A stretch of DNA of 15,774 bases from an uncultured Asticcacaulis sp. (GCA_946480525.1 CAMLLA010000044.1:1-15774); one strand, 5' to 3'; positions 1-7,737 are shown, counted from the first letter of the stretch. Notes: generated from the letters alone by a model not told the origin. A program made the numbers and translations.

Positions 1-2
1 GC

Positions 3-1046
3 GGCGGCGGAATTGCCGGCGCCAGCCTGGCCTATCAGGCATCGCGCCTGGGTATCGAGGTGGAGGTCTACGAGGCGGAAGGCGTAGGGGCGGGGGCGTC
101 GGGCAATGACGCAGCCCTTGTCACGCCGCGGCTGGATGCCGGAGATCTGGTGACGGCCGGCCTGTTTGCCGATACGCACGTCTACGCCACCGCACTCTAC
201 CGGCGTGAATGGCCGCAAAGTCTTGTCGCGGAGGGCGTCTGCCACTGTGAAAGTCAGCCGCGTGACGCCCTGCGGTTCGATCGACTGCTTGATCAGCCCG
301 TGTTTGCCGAAGGCGCGCTGACGCGCTTCGGCAAGGGGGGCGTCGAAGACGTGCCGGACGTCGGTGGACTGATCATGCGCGATGCCCTGACGGTGGAGCC
401 TGCGGAACTCCTGGCGGGATTGCTGGCGAAGGCGACGCGCATTACCGATCGGGTGACGCGCGTCCGCTCCGGGGACACCGGCGTGGAGCTTCGCACGGCG
501 TCAGGCGGCCACCACGTCTATGCTGCGATCGTCGTGGCATGCGGTGACGGTGTTTTCGACCTGGAAAGCCTTGCGGCCGACCACGACCTGCGTCCTGTGC
601 GGGGGCAGGTCGAAACCGTGCGTTCAGAGACACGACCAGCCCACGGCGTAAGTTGGGGAGGCTACCTCGCGCCGAGCCGGCAAGGATTCCTGTTCGGTGC
701 GACCCACGATCGTGAGGACAGGGACCCCGCTCCGCGAGAAACCGATCGGCAACGCAATCTGGACAATCTGACGGCGCGGCTACCACACATCGCCGAAGCC
801 GTAGTGGACAGCGAAATCCGGTCGCGCGCCTCCATTCGCGTGACGACGCGGGACCACCTGCCCCTGGCCGGTGAGGTGGCGCCGGGACTGCACATTTTGA
901 CCGGGCTTGGCGCGCGTGGGTTTTGTCTGGCGCCTTTGCTGGCACGTGATATCGTGGCCCGGATCGCCGGCGCGCCGTCCTGCCTGCCACAGGCCGTCGG
1001 GCAGCGCCTGAAAGCGACAAGGTTGCAGCGTACGTACTCATCATAG
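3..1046 (+). CDS. mnmC: MnmC-type FAD-dependent oxidoreductase, C-terminal part (5' end outside window)
   Basis: The reading frame is already open at base 3, so the gene begins outside the window; about 347 codons are visible. The first codons give the Rossmann dinucleotide-binding loop GGGIAGAS, the FAD-binding start of a DAO-fold oxidoreductase. Next come ASGNDAALVTPRLDAGD, a central RGQVETV, and near the end TTRDHLPLAGEV and GLGARGFCLAPLLA; these match the C-terminal FAD domain of MnmC as I know it from alphaproteobacteria. In that family the domain oxidatively removes the carboxymethyl group from cmnm5(s2)U34 in the tRNA wobble position, giving nm5(s2)U; a fused N-terminal SAM methyltransferase then makes mnm5. 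Whether that methyltransferase domain is fused here cannot be seen. The internal GTG at 60 is not the start because the FAD loop lies upstream of it. A stand-alone DadA-like oxidase is possible but fits the C-terminal motifs less well. Confidence 0.82.
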   Translation, partial: GGGIAGASLAYQASRLGIEVEVYEAEGVGAGASGNDAALVTPRLDAGDLVTAGLFADTHVYATALYRREWPQSLVAEGVCHCESQPRDALRFDRLLDQPVFAEGALTRFGKGGVEDVPDVGGLIMRDALTVEPAELLAGLLAKATRITDRVTRVRSGDTGVELRTASGGHHVYAAIVVACGDGVFDLESLAADHDLRPVRGQVETVRSETRPAHGVSWGGYLAPSRQGFLFGATHDREDRDPAPRETDRQRNLDNLTARLPHIAEAVVDSEIRSRASIRVTTRDHLPLAGEVAPGLHILTGLGARGFCLAPLLARDIVARIAGAPSCLPQAVGQRLKATRLQRTYSS

Positions 1047-1103
1047 TCGTTCATCCGCCGTTCAGCTTGGCGGGCGTAGCCATGATAACGGAGAGAAACC
1101 ATC

Positions 1104-1589
1104 ATGAAAATATCGGCATTCCTGGCGTCGGGCCTGGTTTGCGGCTTCATCGTCGCCGCAGGCCTTGGTGGCATTGGTATGGCTTCGGCGGCGTCCAACC
1201 GTCCAAACGATAACGTCAATCCGGGCCGCGACCGTCGCGCCTGTTTTGATCCGGATTTCATCCGCGGCTTCCAGACGCCCGGCAACGGCAAGGTGGTCAT
1301 CCTTGCCAGCAACAATGAAGCCTATGAACTGACCGTACCGGCGTGCATCGGTCTCGAAGACAGCATGTATATCGGCCTTAAGGCCCGTCACGGCGGTGAC
1401 GTGTGTGGCCCCTTCGATGCGGATGTCGTCTACGAAGGCCTGAGCGGACGACGCGAAGTCTGCCGTGTTTCCGGCGTACGCCATCTCCAGGGAGAAGAGG
1501 CCGCCGACTATGTCCGCAAACCTATCCGGGAAAACAAGGAAGCCAAGAAGGAAGGCGCCGCTCCGGCGGGTTCCTCGAAGAACTGGTAA
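1104..1589 (+). CDS. exported four-cysteine small protein, DUF6491-like (copy 1)
   Basis: The 161-residue product has a Sec signal peptide (hydrophobic core about residues 4-28, cleavage probably after ASA around 29). The mature part carries four cysteines, C47, C81, C101 and C120, probably two disulfides in the periplasm. The pattern CFDPDFIRGF, then a strand-like KVVILASNNEAYEL, C, and VCGPFDADVVY resembles the DUF6491 family as I remember it; that assignment is tentative and no function is known. The tail (about 140-161) is lysine-rich and looks disordered. The start is supported by GGAGA at 1090-1094, 9 nt before the ATG. It lies 57 bp after mnmC on the same strand with no strong terminator between, and 15 bp before its paralogue, so at least the two paralogues are probably co-transcribed. 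Confidence 0.8.
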   Translation: MKISAFLASGLVCGFIVAAGLGGIGMASAASNRPNDNVNPGRDRRACFDPDFIRGFQTPGNGKVVILASNNEAYELTVPACIGLEDSMYIGLKARHGGDVCGPFDADVVYEGLSGRREVCRVSGVRHLQGEEAADYVRKPIRENKEAKKEGAAPAGSSKNW

Positions 1590-1604
1590 CAAGGAAGGTC
1601 CCAA

Positions 1605-2063
1605 ATGACTTTACATCATCTCATCAAGAAGGCCGCCGCCGTAACCGCCAGCGTCGTCGCGGGCGGATTGGTTATTGCGGCGGCATCCATGGCCGTGACG
1701 GCCAGCGCCCGGGACAACAACTGGGACGCGCCGGCGCAGGACCAGGCTGCCGAAGGCGCACGCAAGAGTCCGAAATGCCTCGATGCCCGTAATTCGGGCG
1801 GTTTCCATGTCGTCGACGACAAGACGCTTATGGTCCGCGACGGCTTCGGCAATGCCTACCTGCTGGATATCGGCGGGCCGTGCCGCAGCATGACCAACAT
1901 GTCGCAATTCGGTTTCGAGCTGTATGGATCCACCGAAATCTGCCGCGCCCACGACGCAAAAGTTCTCTACTCGAACTCCGGAGAAACGCCGGTCAAATGC
2001 CTGATCAACGGCGTCAAGCCGATCAGCCGCGAAGAGGCCGACGCACTGCTGGAAAAGGATTAA
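1605..2063 (+). CDS. exported four-cysteine small protein, DUF6491-like (copy 2)
   Basis: The 152-residue product is a paralogue of the protein encoded just upstream. The signal peptide spans roughly residues 1-35 (basic LIKKAA, long hydrophobic stretch, ASA cleavage site). Cysteines C58, C93, C113 and C132 are spaced 35/20/19, against 34/20/19 in the first copy. Between the first two lies the same strand pattern (FHVVDDKTLMVRDGFGNAYLLDIGGPC), and EICRAHDAKVLY matches DVCGPFDADVVY. Biochemical function is unknown; a small disulfide-stabilised periplasmic domain is the most that can be said. The ribosome site AAGGAAGG (1591-1598) sits 6 nt before the ATG. The 15-bp gap to the first copy implies one transcript, which probably ends at the stem-loop just past the stop codon. 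Confidence 0.8.
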   Translation: MTLHHLIKKAAAVTASVVAGGLVIAAASMAVTASARDNNWDAPAQDQAAEGARKSPKCLDARNSGGFHVVDDKTLMVRDGFGNAYLLDIGGPCRSMTNMSQFGFELYGSTEICRAHDAKVLYSNSGETPVKCLINGVKPISREEADALLEKD

Positions 2064-2069
2064 GTGTCC

Positions 2070-2106
2070 CCGGCGCCTTCCCGAGGCGCCGGTAAGGTTT
2101 ATTTTT
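2070..2106 (+). terminator. probable intrinsic terminator after the two-paralogue operon
   Basis: A perfect 8-bp G+C stem, CCGGCGCC (2070-2077) with GGCGCCGG (2085-2092) and loop TTCCCGA, begins 6 nt after the stop codon. The T-rich tract TTTATTTTTG (2098-2107) starts about 5 nt after the stem, so the U-tract is not flush and efficiency is uncertain. Confidence 0.5.
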
Positions 2107-2109
2107 GTC

Positions 2110-2163
2110 GCGATATTCGACGAAAAAGCCGGAAACGTTTCTTGGCACTTTTCGTAATATCGC
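2110..2163. repeat. 54-nt imperfect palindrome (long hairpin) in the leader of the lipoprotein gene
   Basis: The outer arms GCGATATT (2110-2117) and AATATCGC (2156-2163) pair over 8 bp. After a 2-nt bulge (CG), ACGAAAA (2120-2126) pairs with TTTTCGT (2149-2155), then GCC (2128-2130) with GGC (2144-2146). The tip is the palindrome GAAACGTTTC (2132-2141). About 21 bp pair in total. The 3' side is not followed by a T-tract on either strand, so it is not an ordinary terminator. It lies 14 nt before the GGAGG of the downstream lipoprotein gene, so it could be a structured 5' UTR, a cruciform or operator, or a dispersed palindromic element. Confidence 0.6.
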
Positions 2164-2189
2164 TCCGTTGCCTGTCAGGAGGCTTTCAT

Positions 2190-2633
2190 ATGGGGAATTT
2201 GAGTGCAAGGGCGGCCGTGCGTGGCCGCGTTATCGCAGTAGGACTGGCGTTCGCCGCTGCCGGTCTTATCGTCGCTGCGTGCAGCACGGCGCCGGGCGAC
2301 AGCGCCGACGCTAGCGGCGGATCGTCGCAGAAACGCTGCCTGTCGACGCCGCTCGATACGACGCGCGTGCTCGATGGCAAGACGCTGTTTGTCGAAGACC
2401 GTAGCGGCACCTCGGCCCTGATCCACATGAACGCCTCGTGTCTGGGCACGGACATGGATCCGGTCGGGTTTACCTTCCGTGGCTCAAGCCAGATCTGCCA
2501 CCCAATCGATGCCGAGATAAAAGGTCAGATCAACACCATCGCCATCCCTTGCTTCGTCAAGTCCATCGAGATCCTCGACAAGGAGCGGGCGAACAAGCTG
2601 CGGTTTGGCGCGAAGAAGGACCAGACCTGGTAA
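2190..2633 (+). CDS. four-cysteine lipoprotein, third paralogue of the DUF6491-like family
   Basis: The product has 147 residues. The ATG at 2190 is chosen over in-frame starts further upstream because AGGAGG (2177-2182) sits 7 nt before it and because it begins a clean lipoprotein signal peptide: hydrophobic residues 14-30 ending in the lipobox IVAAC, with C31 as the lipidated cysteine. Residues after C31 are small and polar with no Asp at +2, so outer-membrane sorting is plausible. The mature domain repeats the cysteine framework of the two upstream genes: C50, C84, C103 and C121 (spacing 34/19/18), with QICHPIDAEI matching EICRAHDAKV. It thus looks like a membrane-anchored version of the same unknown domain. 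It is separated from the paralogues by a terminator-like stem and the 54-nt palindrome, so it is probably controlled separately. Confidence 0.8.
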   Translation: MGNLSARAAVRGRVIAVGLAFAAAGLIVAACSTAPGDSADASGGSSQKRCLSTPLDTTRVLDGKTLFVEDRSGTSALIHMNASCLGTDMDPVGFTFRGSSQICHPIDAEIKGQINTIAIPCFVKSIEILDKERANKLRFGAKKDQTW

Positions 2634-2636
2634 GGA

Positions 2637-2670
2637 AAAGGCCCGGAGGTAAGTCCGGGCCTTTGATTTT
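2637..2670. terminator. bidirectional intrinsic terminator shared by the lipoprotein gene and lepA
   Basis: A perfect 11-bp stem, AAAGGCCCGGA (2637-2647) with TCCGGGCCTTT (2654-2664) and a 6-nt loop, lies between two convergent genes. On the plus strand it is followed by TTTGATTTT. On the minus strand the complementary arm runs into TTTTCC. It starts 4 nt past the lipoprotein stop and ends 19 nt before the lepA stop. Confidence 0.88.
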
Positions 2671-2683
2671 GTGGGGCTGACAA

Positions 2684-4489
2684 TCAGTCGTTGTCCATCT
2701 TGAGGGCCGCGATAAAGGCTTCCTGCGGGATTTCGACCTTGCCGAACTGCCGCATGCGCTTCTTGCCTTCCTTCTGCTTTTCCAGCAGCTTCTTCTTGCG
2801 CGTGGCATCGCCGCCGTAGCACTTGGCCGTCACGTCCTTGCGCAACGCCCGCACGGTTTCACGCGCGATGATCCGCCCGCCGATAGCCGCCTGGATCGGA
2901 ATGACGAACATGTGCTGAGGGATCAGGTCCTTCATTTTTTCACACATGCCACGGCCGCGCGCCTCGGCCCGGTCGCGGTGGACCAGCATGGAGAGCGCAT
3001 CGACCGGCTCGGCATTGACCAGGATCGACATCTTGACCAGATCGCCTTCGCGATAGTTTTCGATCGTGTAGTCGAAGCTGGCATAGCCCTTCGAGACCGA
3101 CTTCAGGCGATCATAGAAGTCGAAGACGACTTCGTTGAGCGGCAGGTTGTAGACGACCATCGCGCGGTTGCCGACATAGGACAGGTCGACCTGTTCGCCG
3201 CGGCGGTCCTGGCACAGCTTGATGATCGAGCCGAGATAATCGTCCGGGCAGAAGATGGTCGCCTTGATCCACGGCTCTTCGATATGGTCGGTCTTGACCG
3301 GATCCGGCATGTCGGCCGGATTGTGCAGGTCGATCACATCGCCATTGTTCATGTAGATCTTGTAGACGACCGACGGCGCGGTCGCGATCAGGTCGAGATT
3401 GAACTCGCGCGACAGGCGCTCCTGGATGATTTCCAGGTGCAGCAGCCCCAAAAATCCGCAGCGGAAGCCAAAGCCCAGGGCCGCCGAGGTTTCCATCTCA
3501 TACGAGAAGCTGGCGTCGTTGAGGCGCAGGCGGCTCATGGCGGCGCGCAGGTCTTCGAAGTCGGCGGCGTCGACCGGGAAGATGCCGCAGAAGACGACCG
3601 GCTGGACTTCCTTGAAGCCCGTCATGGCGGCGGCGGTCGGCTTGCGCTCGTCGGTGATGGTGTCGCCGACAGCGGCGTCGCCGACCTCCTTGATCTGGCC
3701 GGTGAAGAAACCGATCTCGCCAGGGCCGAGCTGATCGACATCGGTCGCCTTGGGCATGAAGGTGCCCAGCTTGTCGATCTTGTAGGTCGCGCCGGCATTC
3801 ATCAGCTTGACCTGCTGGCCGGGCTTCATGACGCCGTCAAAGATACGGACCAGAACGACGACGCCGAGATAGGGGTCGTACCACGCGTCGACCAGCAGAG
3901 CCTTCAGCGGCGCGGTGACGTCGCCCTTCGGGGCGGGCAGGCGGGTGACGACAGCTTCCAGCACGTCTTCGATGCCGATGCCGGACTTGGCCGAAGCCAG
4001 CACGGCGTCGGACGCGTCGATGCCGATGACGTCCTCGATCTGGGCACGGACGCGGTCGGGTTCGGCCGCTGGCAGGTCGATCTTGTTGAGGACCGGGACG
4101 ATCTCGTGGTTGTTGTCGATGGCCTGATAAACGTTGGCCAGGGTCTGGGCTTCGACGCCCTGCGAGGCGTCCACGACCAGGATCGAGCCTTCGCAGGCGG
4201 CCAGCGACCGCGACACTTCGTAGGCGAAGTCGACGTGGCCCGGCGTGTCCATCAGGTTCAGGATATAGGTCTTGCCGTCCCTGGCCTTGTAGTTGAGGCG
4301 GACGGTCTGGGCCTTGATGGTGATGCCGCGCTCGCGCTCGATCTCCATATTGTCGAGGACCTGCTCCTTCATCTCACGCGCGGTCAGGCCGCCGGTGAAC
4401 TGGATCAGCCGGTCGCTGAGGGTCGATTTGCCGTGGTCGATGTGGGCGACGATGGAGAAGTTGCGAATAAGGGACAGGTCAGTGCTCAT
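2684..4489 (-). CDS. lepA: Elongation factor 4 (LepA) GTPase
   Basis: The 601-residue product is full length for LepA (about 600). The G1 loop AHIDHGKST is at 15-23, the switch I region [11 protein letters not shown] at 51-61, G3 DTPGH at 81-85 and G4 NKID at 135-138. EF-G-like domains follow, with the conserved [11 protein letters not shown] in the middle. The lysine-rich C-terminal domain unique to LepA ([18 protein letters not shown] and a [12 protein letters not shown] tail) completes it. LepA binds the ribosome in the cytoplasm and acts in back-translocation and initiation/assembly quality control under stress. No Shine-Dalgarno precedes the ATG; it is preceded by a CCCGGCGC context and overlapped by the stop of a tiny upstream frame. 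In many bacteria lepA pairs with lepB; here no signal peptidase gene follows. Confidence 0.98.
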   Translation of the reverse strand: MSTDLSLIRNFSIVAHIDHGKSTLSDRLIQFTGGLTAREMKEQVLDNMEIERERGITIKAQTVRLNYKARDGKTYILNLMDTPGHVDFAYEVSRSLAACEGSILVVDASQGVEAQTLANVYQAIDNNHEIVPVLNKIDLPAAEPDRVRAQIEDVIGIDASDAVLASAKSGIGIEDVLEAVVTRLPAPKGDVTAPLKALLVDAWYDPYLGVVVLVRIFDGVMKPGQQVKLMNAGATYKIDKLGTFMPKATDVDQLGPGEIGFFTGQIKEVGDAAVGDTITDERKPTAAAMTGFKEVQPVVFCGIFPVDAADFEDLRAAMSRLRLNDASFSYEMETSAALGFGFRCGFLGLLHLEIIQERLSREFNLDLIATAPSVVYKIYMNNGDVIDLHNPADMPDPVKTDHIEEPWIKATIFCPDDYLGSIIKLCQDRRGEQVDLSYVGNRAMVVYNLPLNEVVFDFYDRLKSVSKGYASFDYTIENYREGDLVKMSILVNAEPVDALSMLVHRDRAEARGRGMCEKMKDLIPQHMFVIPIQAAIGGRIIARETVRALRKDVTAKCYGGDATRKKKLLEKQKEGKKRMRQFGKVEIPQEAFIAALKMDND

Positions 4490-4602
4490 GCGCCGGGCGA
4501 TAGCATGATGCGCTGCATAAGGAAAGTCTGACGGACATTGGCAACCGGCCTATCGCCATTCCGTCTCGATTAGTGACCTTGTTAATGATGAAACTTTACA
4601 TC

Positions 4603-4613
4603 TGGTCAGACCA
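4603..4613. promoter_or_regulatory. GntR/FadR-type operator upstream of GH9
   Basis: TGGTCAGACCA is a perfect palindrome about a central A and matches the TGGTC-N-GACCA core of FadR-subfamily GntR operators (FadR and relatives). It lies 49 nt before the GH9 ATG and 9 nt upstream of the LacI-type site. No GntR gene is in the window, so the cognate regulator is unknown. Confidence 0.55.
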
Positions 4614-4622
4614 ATAATCTCG

Positions 4623-4636
4623 TGGTAGCGCTATCA
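4623..4636 (+). promoter_or_regulatory. LacI-family operator, GH9 promoter
   Basis: TGGTAGCGCTATCA is a 14-bp dyad with one mismatch, centred on TAGCGCTA with the central CG typical of LacI-family operators. It ends 26 nt before the GH9 ATG. Its first 13 bases are identical to the site in front of the SGNH hydrolase gene at 9061-9073. From memory it resembles the Caulobacter XylR (LacI-family) xylose operator. Confidence 0.75.
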
Positions 4637-4662
4637 TATAAAATCTGATCAGGGAGATTTTT

Positions 4663-7161
4663 ATGATAAAGATGAAGACCCTCACCGGGGTGCTGCTGGC
4701 CTGTGGCTTTGCCACGGGTGTCCATGCGGGACCCTTGAAACTCAACGACAAGGGCTATTTTGAAACACGCGGCGTCAATGTGCTGAACTTCAGCAACTGG
4801 TACGACGGGTTGTTCAGCGACGCCAAGATTTCCGGTATCGAACTGGTCCATCACGGCGTTCGAACCGCTACCAATGGCGATGTACGCATGAGCCCGACGC
4901 CCGGCCAATGGGACCTGATCGGCCTGATGGTCGATCGCAAGGTCGATGCGGCCAGCGGCGTGATCGAAACGACGCTGAAATATGCCGAGTTCGACTTTAC
5001 CTACAAGGTCCGCACCGAAGCGAAAGGTGACGGCGTTGTCGTCAGCGTGATCCTCGACAAGCCGCTGCCCGAAGCCTTGGCTGGTCGCGCCGGGTTCAAC
5101 CTCGAATTCATCCCCGCCGCCTACTTCCACAAGAGCTATATCGCCGACGGCAAGGCTGGAAGCTTCCCGCTCTATCCGTCGTCGCCGATGAAGCTGGAAC
5201 CCGACGCCAAGTTCGCTCCGCAGACGGGACCGCAGACCACGGCATTGCCGCTGGCTTCGGGCAAGACGATCGTCCTGGCGCCCGAAGACGCGACTCGCCG
5301 CGTCACGGTGACGGCGTCCTCGGGCGATATCAGCCTCTATGACGGCCGCAACCAGGCGCAGAACGGGTGGTTCGTGCTGCGCTCAAACCTGCCGTCGGGC
5401 AAGACCGGTACAGTCGTTCAGTGGCAGCTAACCGCCAACAGTGTCGCCGACTGGGTGCGCCCGGCCATGATCGCCCATTCGCAACTGGGCTATGCGCCTT
5501 CGCAAAAGAAGGTTGCGGTGATCGAGCTCGACCCCAACGACAAACCCGGCACATCCGCCAAACTGCTCGAAGTCCTGGCCGATGGCACGACGCGCGAGGC
5601 CTTTACCGGTCCCGCCAAGCCGTGGGGCAAATATTTGCGTTACGACTACCTGACGTTTGATTTCTCAAGCGTCACCAAGCCCGGCCTCTATCAACTGGAG
5701 TATAACGGTCAAAAGACCGCGACCTTCCGCATCGCCGCCGACATCTATGCCGACGCCTGGCACCCGACCAGCGACGTCTACATGGCGGTCAATATGGACC
5801 ATATGTATGTCCAGGAAGCCTATCGCGTCTGGCACGGCGACAGCCACAAGGACGATGCGCTTCAGGCGCCGCTCAACCACGAGCACCTCGACCTCTATGG
5901 TTCGGGGGGAGCGACCGATACGAAGTTCAAGCCGTTCGAGCACATTCCGGGCCTGAATGTCGGCGGCTGGTACGACGCCGGCGACTTCGACATCCGCACC
6001 CAGAGCCAGTACGGCGTGGTCCAGGACCTGGTCGATGTCTGGGACCGCTATAAGCCCCTGCGCGACGTCACCGCGATCGACCAGGCGCGCCGCCACGTTG
6101 AACTCCACGTGCCCGACGGCAAGCCTGACATCGTTCAGCAGGTCGAGCACGGGGCGCTCTATCTGGTGTCGCAATATAAGGCCGTCGGCCACGCCATCAA
6201 CGGCGTCGTCGAGCCGGACCTGACGCAATACCCGCACCTGGGCGACGGTGTTACCAAGACCGACGGGCTCATCTACGACGCCACGCTCGGGCCGGACGAG
6301 GTGAGGGAAGGGCGTTCGGGCCGCAAGGACGACCGCTGGGCCTTCACCAACCGGTCGTCGTCGCTGGAGTACGGCTCCATTGCCGCCCTGGCTGGAGCGT
6401 CGCGCCTGCTCAAGGGACATAACGACGCGCTGGCGGAGGAATCGCTCAGCATCGCCAGACGCGTCTGGGCCGACGAGCACAGCCGTCCGCCTCATACCTT
6501 CCAGCACGGCAACGTCACCGGCGGCAACCTCCTGACCGAAGAACTGTCGGCGGCGGTCGAACTGCTGATCACCACCCGGGAGCCGCAGTATGCCAGGCGC
6601 ATCGACGACATGTGGCCCGAGGTCGAGAAGGCCTTCGGCGCCAATGTGCAATGGATCGCGCGCGCCATCCCTTACATGCCGAAAACTTTCAAAACGAAAG
6701 TGAGGCCGGCCGTGGTCGCCTATAAGGCCGAGGCCGACAAGGAGGCCTTGAAGAACCCATTTGGTGTGCCGATCACCGAAGGCGGCTGGGCAGGCAATGG
6801 CGCCGTCATGCGCTATGCGCTCAACGCCGCCATGCTGCATGAGCTCTATCCGGATGTGATCGGAACGGATGCGTTGTACCGTGGCATGGACTACCTGCAC
6901 GGCACGCACCCGGGGCACAACCTGTCCTTCGTGTCGGGCGTCGGCACACAGTCCAAGGAAGTCGCCTATGGCAATAATCGCGCCGATTTCAGCTTTATCG
7001 CTGGGGGCATCGTACCGGGCGTGCTGATCATCAAGCCGGATCTGCCGGAAAACCGCGAGGACTGGCCCTTCTTCTGGGGGCAGAACGAGTATGTCATTCC
7101 GATGGGGCCGACCTATATGCAGCTCACCCAAGCCGCCAACAAACTGGCGAACAGCAAGTGA
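4663..7161 (+). CDS. secreted glycoside hydrolase family 9 enzyme (cellulase/glucanase type)
   Basis: The 832-residue product has a signal peptide at about 1-22 (TGVLLACGFATGVHA). Residues 23-265 form a beta-rich region I do not recognise. An Ig-like CelD_N-type domain (about 268-358, starting IAHSQLGYAPSQKKVAVI) follows, then the (alpha/alpha)6 GH9 catalytic domain to the end. The catalytic motif GGWYDAGDFD is at 434-443, with D438 and D441 as the expected base pair. The substrate-binding GTHPGHNLSFVSGVG is at 747-761. E809 in the C-terminal QNEYVIP is the likely proton donor. GH9 enzymes hydrolyse beta-1,4-glucans by inversion; the N-terminal Ig plus single catalytic domain often marks exo-acting or oligosaccharide-trimming members. 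Exact substrate is not deducible. AGGGAG (4651-4656) sets the start. Two operators precede it. It ends 3 bp from the convergent FAS1 gene. Confidence 0.93.
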   Translation: MIKMKTLTGVLLACGFATGVHAGPLKLNDKGYFETRGVNVLNFSNWYDGLFSDAKISGIELVHHGVRTATNGDVRMSPTPGQWDLIGLMVDRKVDAASGVIETTLKYAEFDFTYKVRTEAKGDGVVVSVILDKPLPEALAGRAGFNLEFIPAAYFHKSYIADGKAGSFPLYPSSPMKLEPDAKFAPQTGPQTTALPLASGKTIVLAPEDATRRVTVTASSGDISLYDGRNQAQNGWFVLRSNLPSGKTGTVVQWQLTANSVADWVRPAMIAHSQLGYAPSQKKVAVIELDPNDKPGTSAKLLEVLADGTTREAFTGPAKPWGKYLRYDYLTFDFSSVTKPGLYQLEYNGQKTATFRIAADIYADAWHPTSDVYMAVNMDHMYVQEAYRVWHGDSHKDDALQAPLNHEHLDLYGSGGATDTKFKPFEHIPGLNVGGWYDAGDFDIRTQSQYGVVQDLVDVWDRYKPLRDVTAIDQARRHVELHVPDGKPDIVQQVEHGALYLVSQYKAVGHAINGVVEPDLTQYPHLGDGVTKTDGLIYDATLGPDEVREGRSGRKDDRWAFTNRSSSLEYGSIAALAGASRLLKGHNDALAEESLSIARRVWADEHSRPPHTFQHGNVTGGNLLTEELSAAVELLITTREPQYARRIDDMWPEVEKAFGANVQWIARAIPYMPKTFKTKVRPAVVAYKAEADKEALKNPFGVPITEGGWAGNGAVMRYALNAAMLHELYPDVIGTDALYRGMDYLHGTHPGHNLSFVSGVGTQSKEVAYGNNRADFSFIAGGIVPGVLIIKPDLPENREDWPFFWGQNEYVIPMGPTYMQLTQAANKLANSK

Positions 7162-7164
7162 TTG

Positions 7165-7704
7165 CTACTTGGCGGCTAAAGACCCGGCCGGGCTGAACAC
7201 CTGGTCGATCCTGTAGACCATGCCGTTGCCGCGGCGTTGGGGGCCAGCCTTCAGCGTCGCGGCTTTTCCGTTCTGATCGGTAAGGGTGATGACGTTGCGG
7301 ACCTGGGTCGCCGTCAGGACGCAGCCGCCGGCGGTGATGACGGGATAGCTGCCGCCGTTCTGCTTGATCATGCCGGACAGGACTTTCGGCGTCAGCTCGG
7401 CCGGAATGACGTGGCACGCCGCAACGTGCGACGCGTCTACAGGCGTGGCGGCAAACGCCTTGTCGTCGGGTGCAAACACGGTCACCGGCCCCGGGCCGGA
7501 CAGGGTAGCGTAGAGGCCGGCGGCCTTGGCCGCGCCATCAAACTGCGTGCGTGACCGATCGGCCGCCAGGGTTTCGGCGACCGTGCCCTTGGGCGCCCAG
7601 AATTTGGTGGAGACGGCAATGCCGCCAGCATCCTTTGTCTCGGACGCGCAGGCGCTCAAGGCCAGGGCTACCGCAGGCAGAATAAGATAAGGCCGTTTTG
7701 ACAT
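7165..7704 (-). CDS. fasciclin (FAS1) domain lipoprotein
   Basis: The product has 179 residues. The ATG at 7704 is preferred to the upstream in-frame start because GGAGAG lies 7 nt before it and it begins a lipoprotein signal: PYLILPAVALALSAC, lipidated at C19. The FAS1 signature follows: TVAETLAADRSRTQFDGAAKAAGL (41-64), the H1-type box TVFAPDDKAFA (75-85), CHVI (97-100) in place of the usual YHVV, and a final GMVYRIDQVF (161-170). FAS1 domains are adhesion or surface-display modules; some bacterial ones act in aggregation. C97 and C128 could form a disulfide. The gene follows the SGNH hydrolase on the same strand but with a terminator between them, so co-expression would require readthrough. 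Its stop is 3 bp from that of GH9, so the two mRNAs must overlap tail-to-tail. Confidence 0.85.
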   Translation of the reverse strand: MSKRPYLILPAVALALSACASETKDAGGIAVSTKFWAPKGTVAETLAADRSRTQFDGAAKAAGLYATLSGPGPVTVFAPDDKAFAATPVDASHVAACHVIPAELTPKVLSGMIKQNGGSYPVITAGGCVLTATQVRNVITLTDQNGKAATLKAGPQRRGNGMVYRIDQVFSPAGSLAAK

Positions 7705-7737
7705 CTGATCTCTCCGCACATTTCGGGCGAAAAGCAT

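Noticed and set aside
1062..1604. 180-codon minus-strand frame opposite the first four-cysteine protein
   Set aside because: The plus-strand frame has a ribosome site, a signal peptide and a paralogue next door; the minus frame has none of these.
2131..2156. GGAAAC-N16-CGTA resembling an EcfG/SigT (general stress) promoter
   Set aside because: It departs from the GGAAC/CGTT consensus in both boxes and coincides with the long hairpin, which explains the same bases better. Worth a look only if a start maps near 2162.
2912..4531. 539-codon plus-strand frame opposite lepA
   Set aside because: It lies entirely antisense to lepA with all LepA motifs intact. The product is low-complexity (D, V, R, L rich), as expected when the complement of G+C-rich codons stays open, and it has no ribosome site or recognisable domain.
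5665..7131. 488-codon minus-strand frame opposite GH9
   Set aside because: Antisense to the GH9 catalytic domain; composition is that of a shadow frame and no family features are seen.
7180..7195. CCCGGCCGGG palindrome near the FAS1 3' end as a terminator
   Set aside because: It is self-complementary with no loop, lies inside the FAS1 coding region and has no T-tract.
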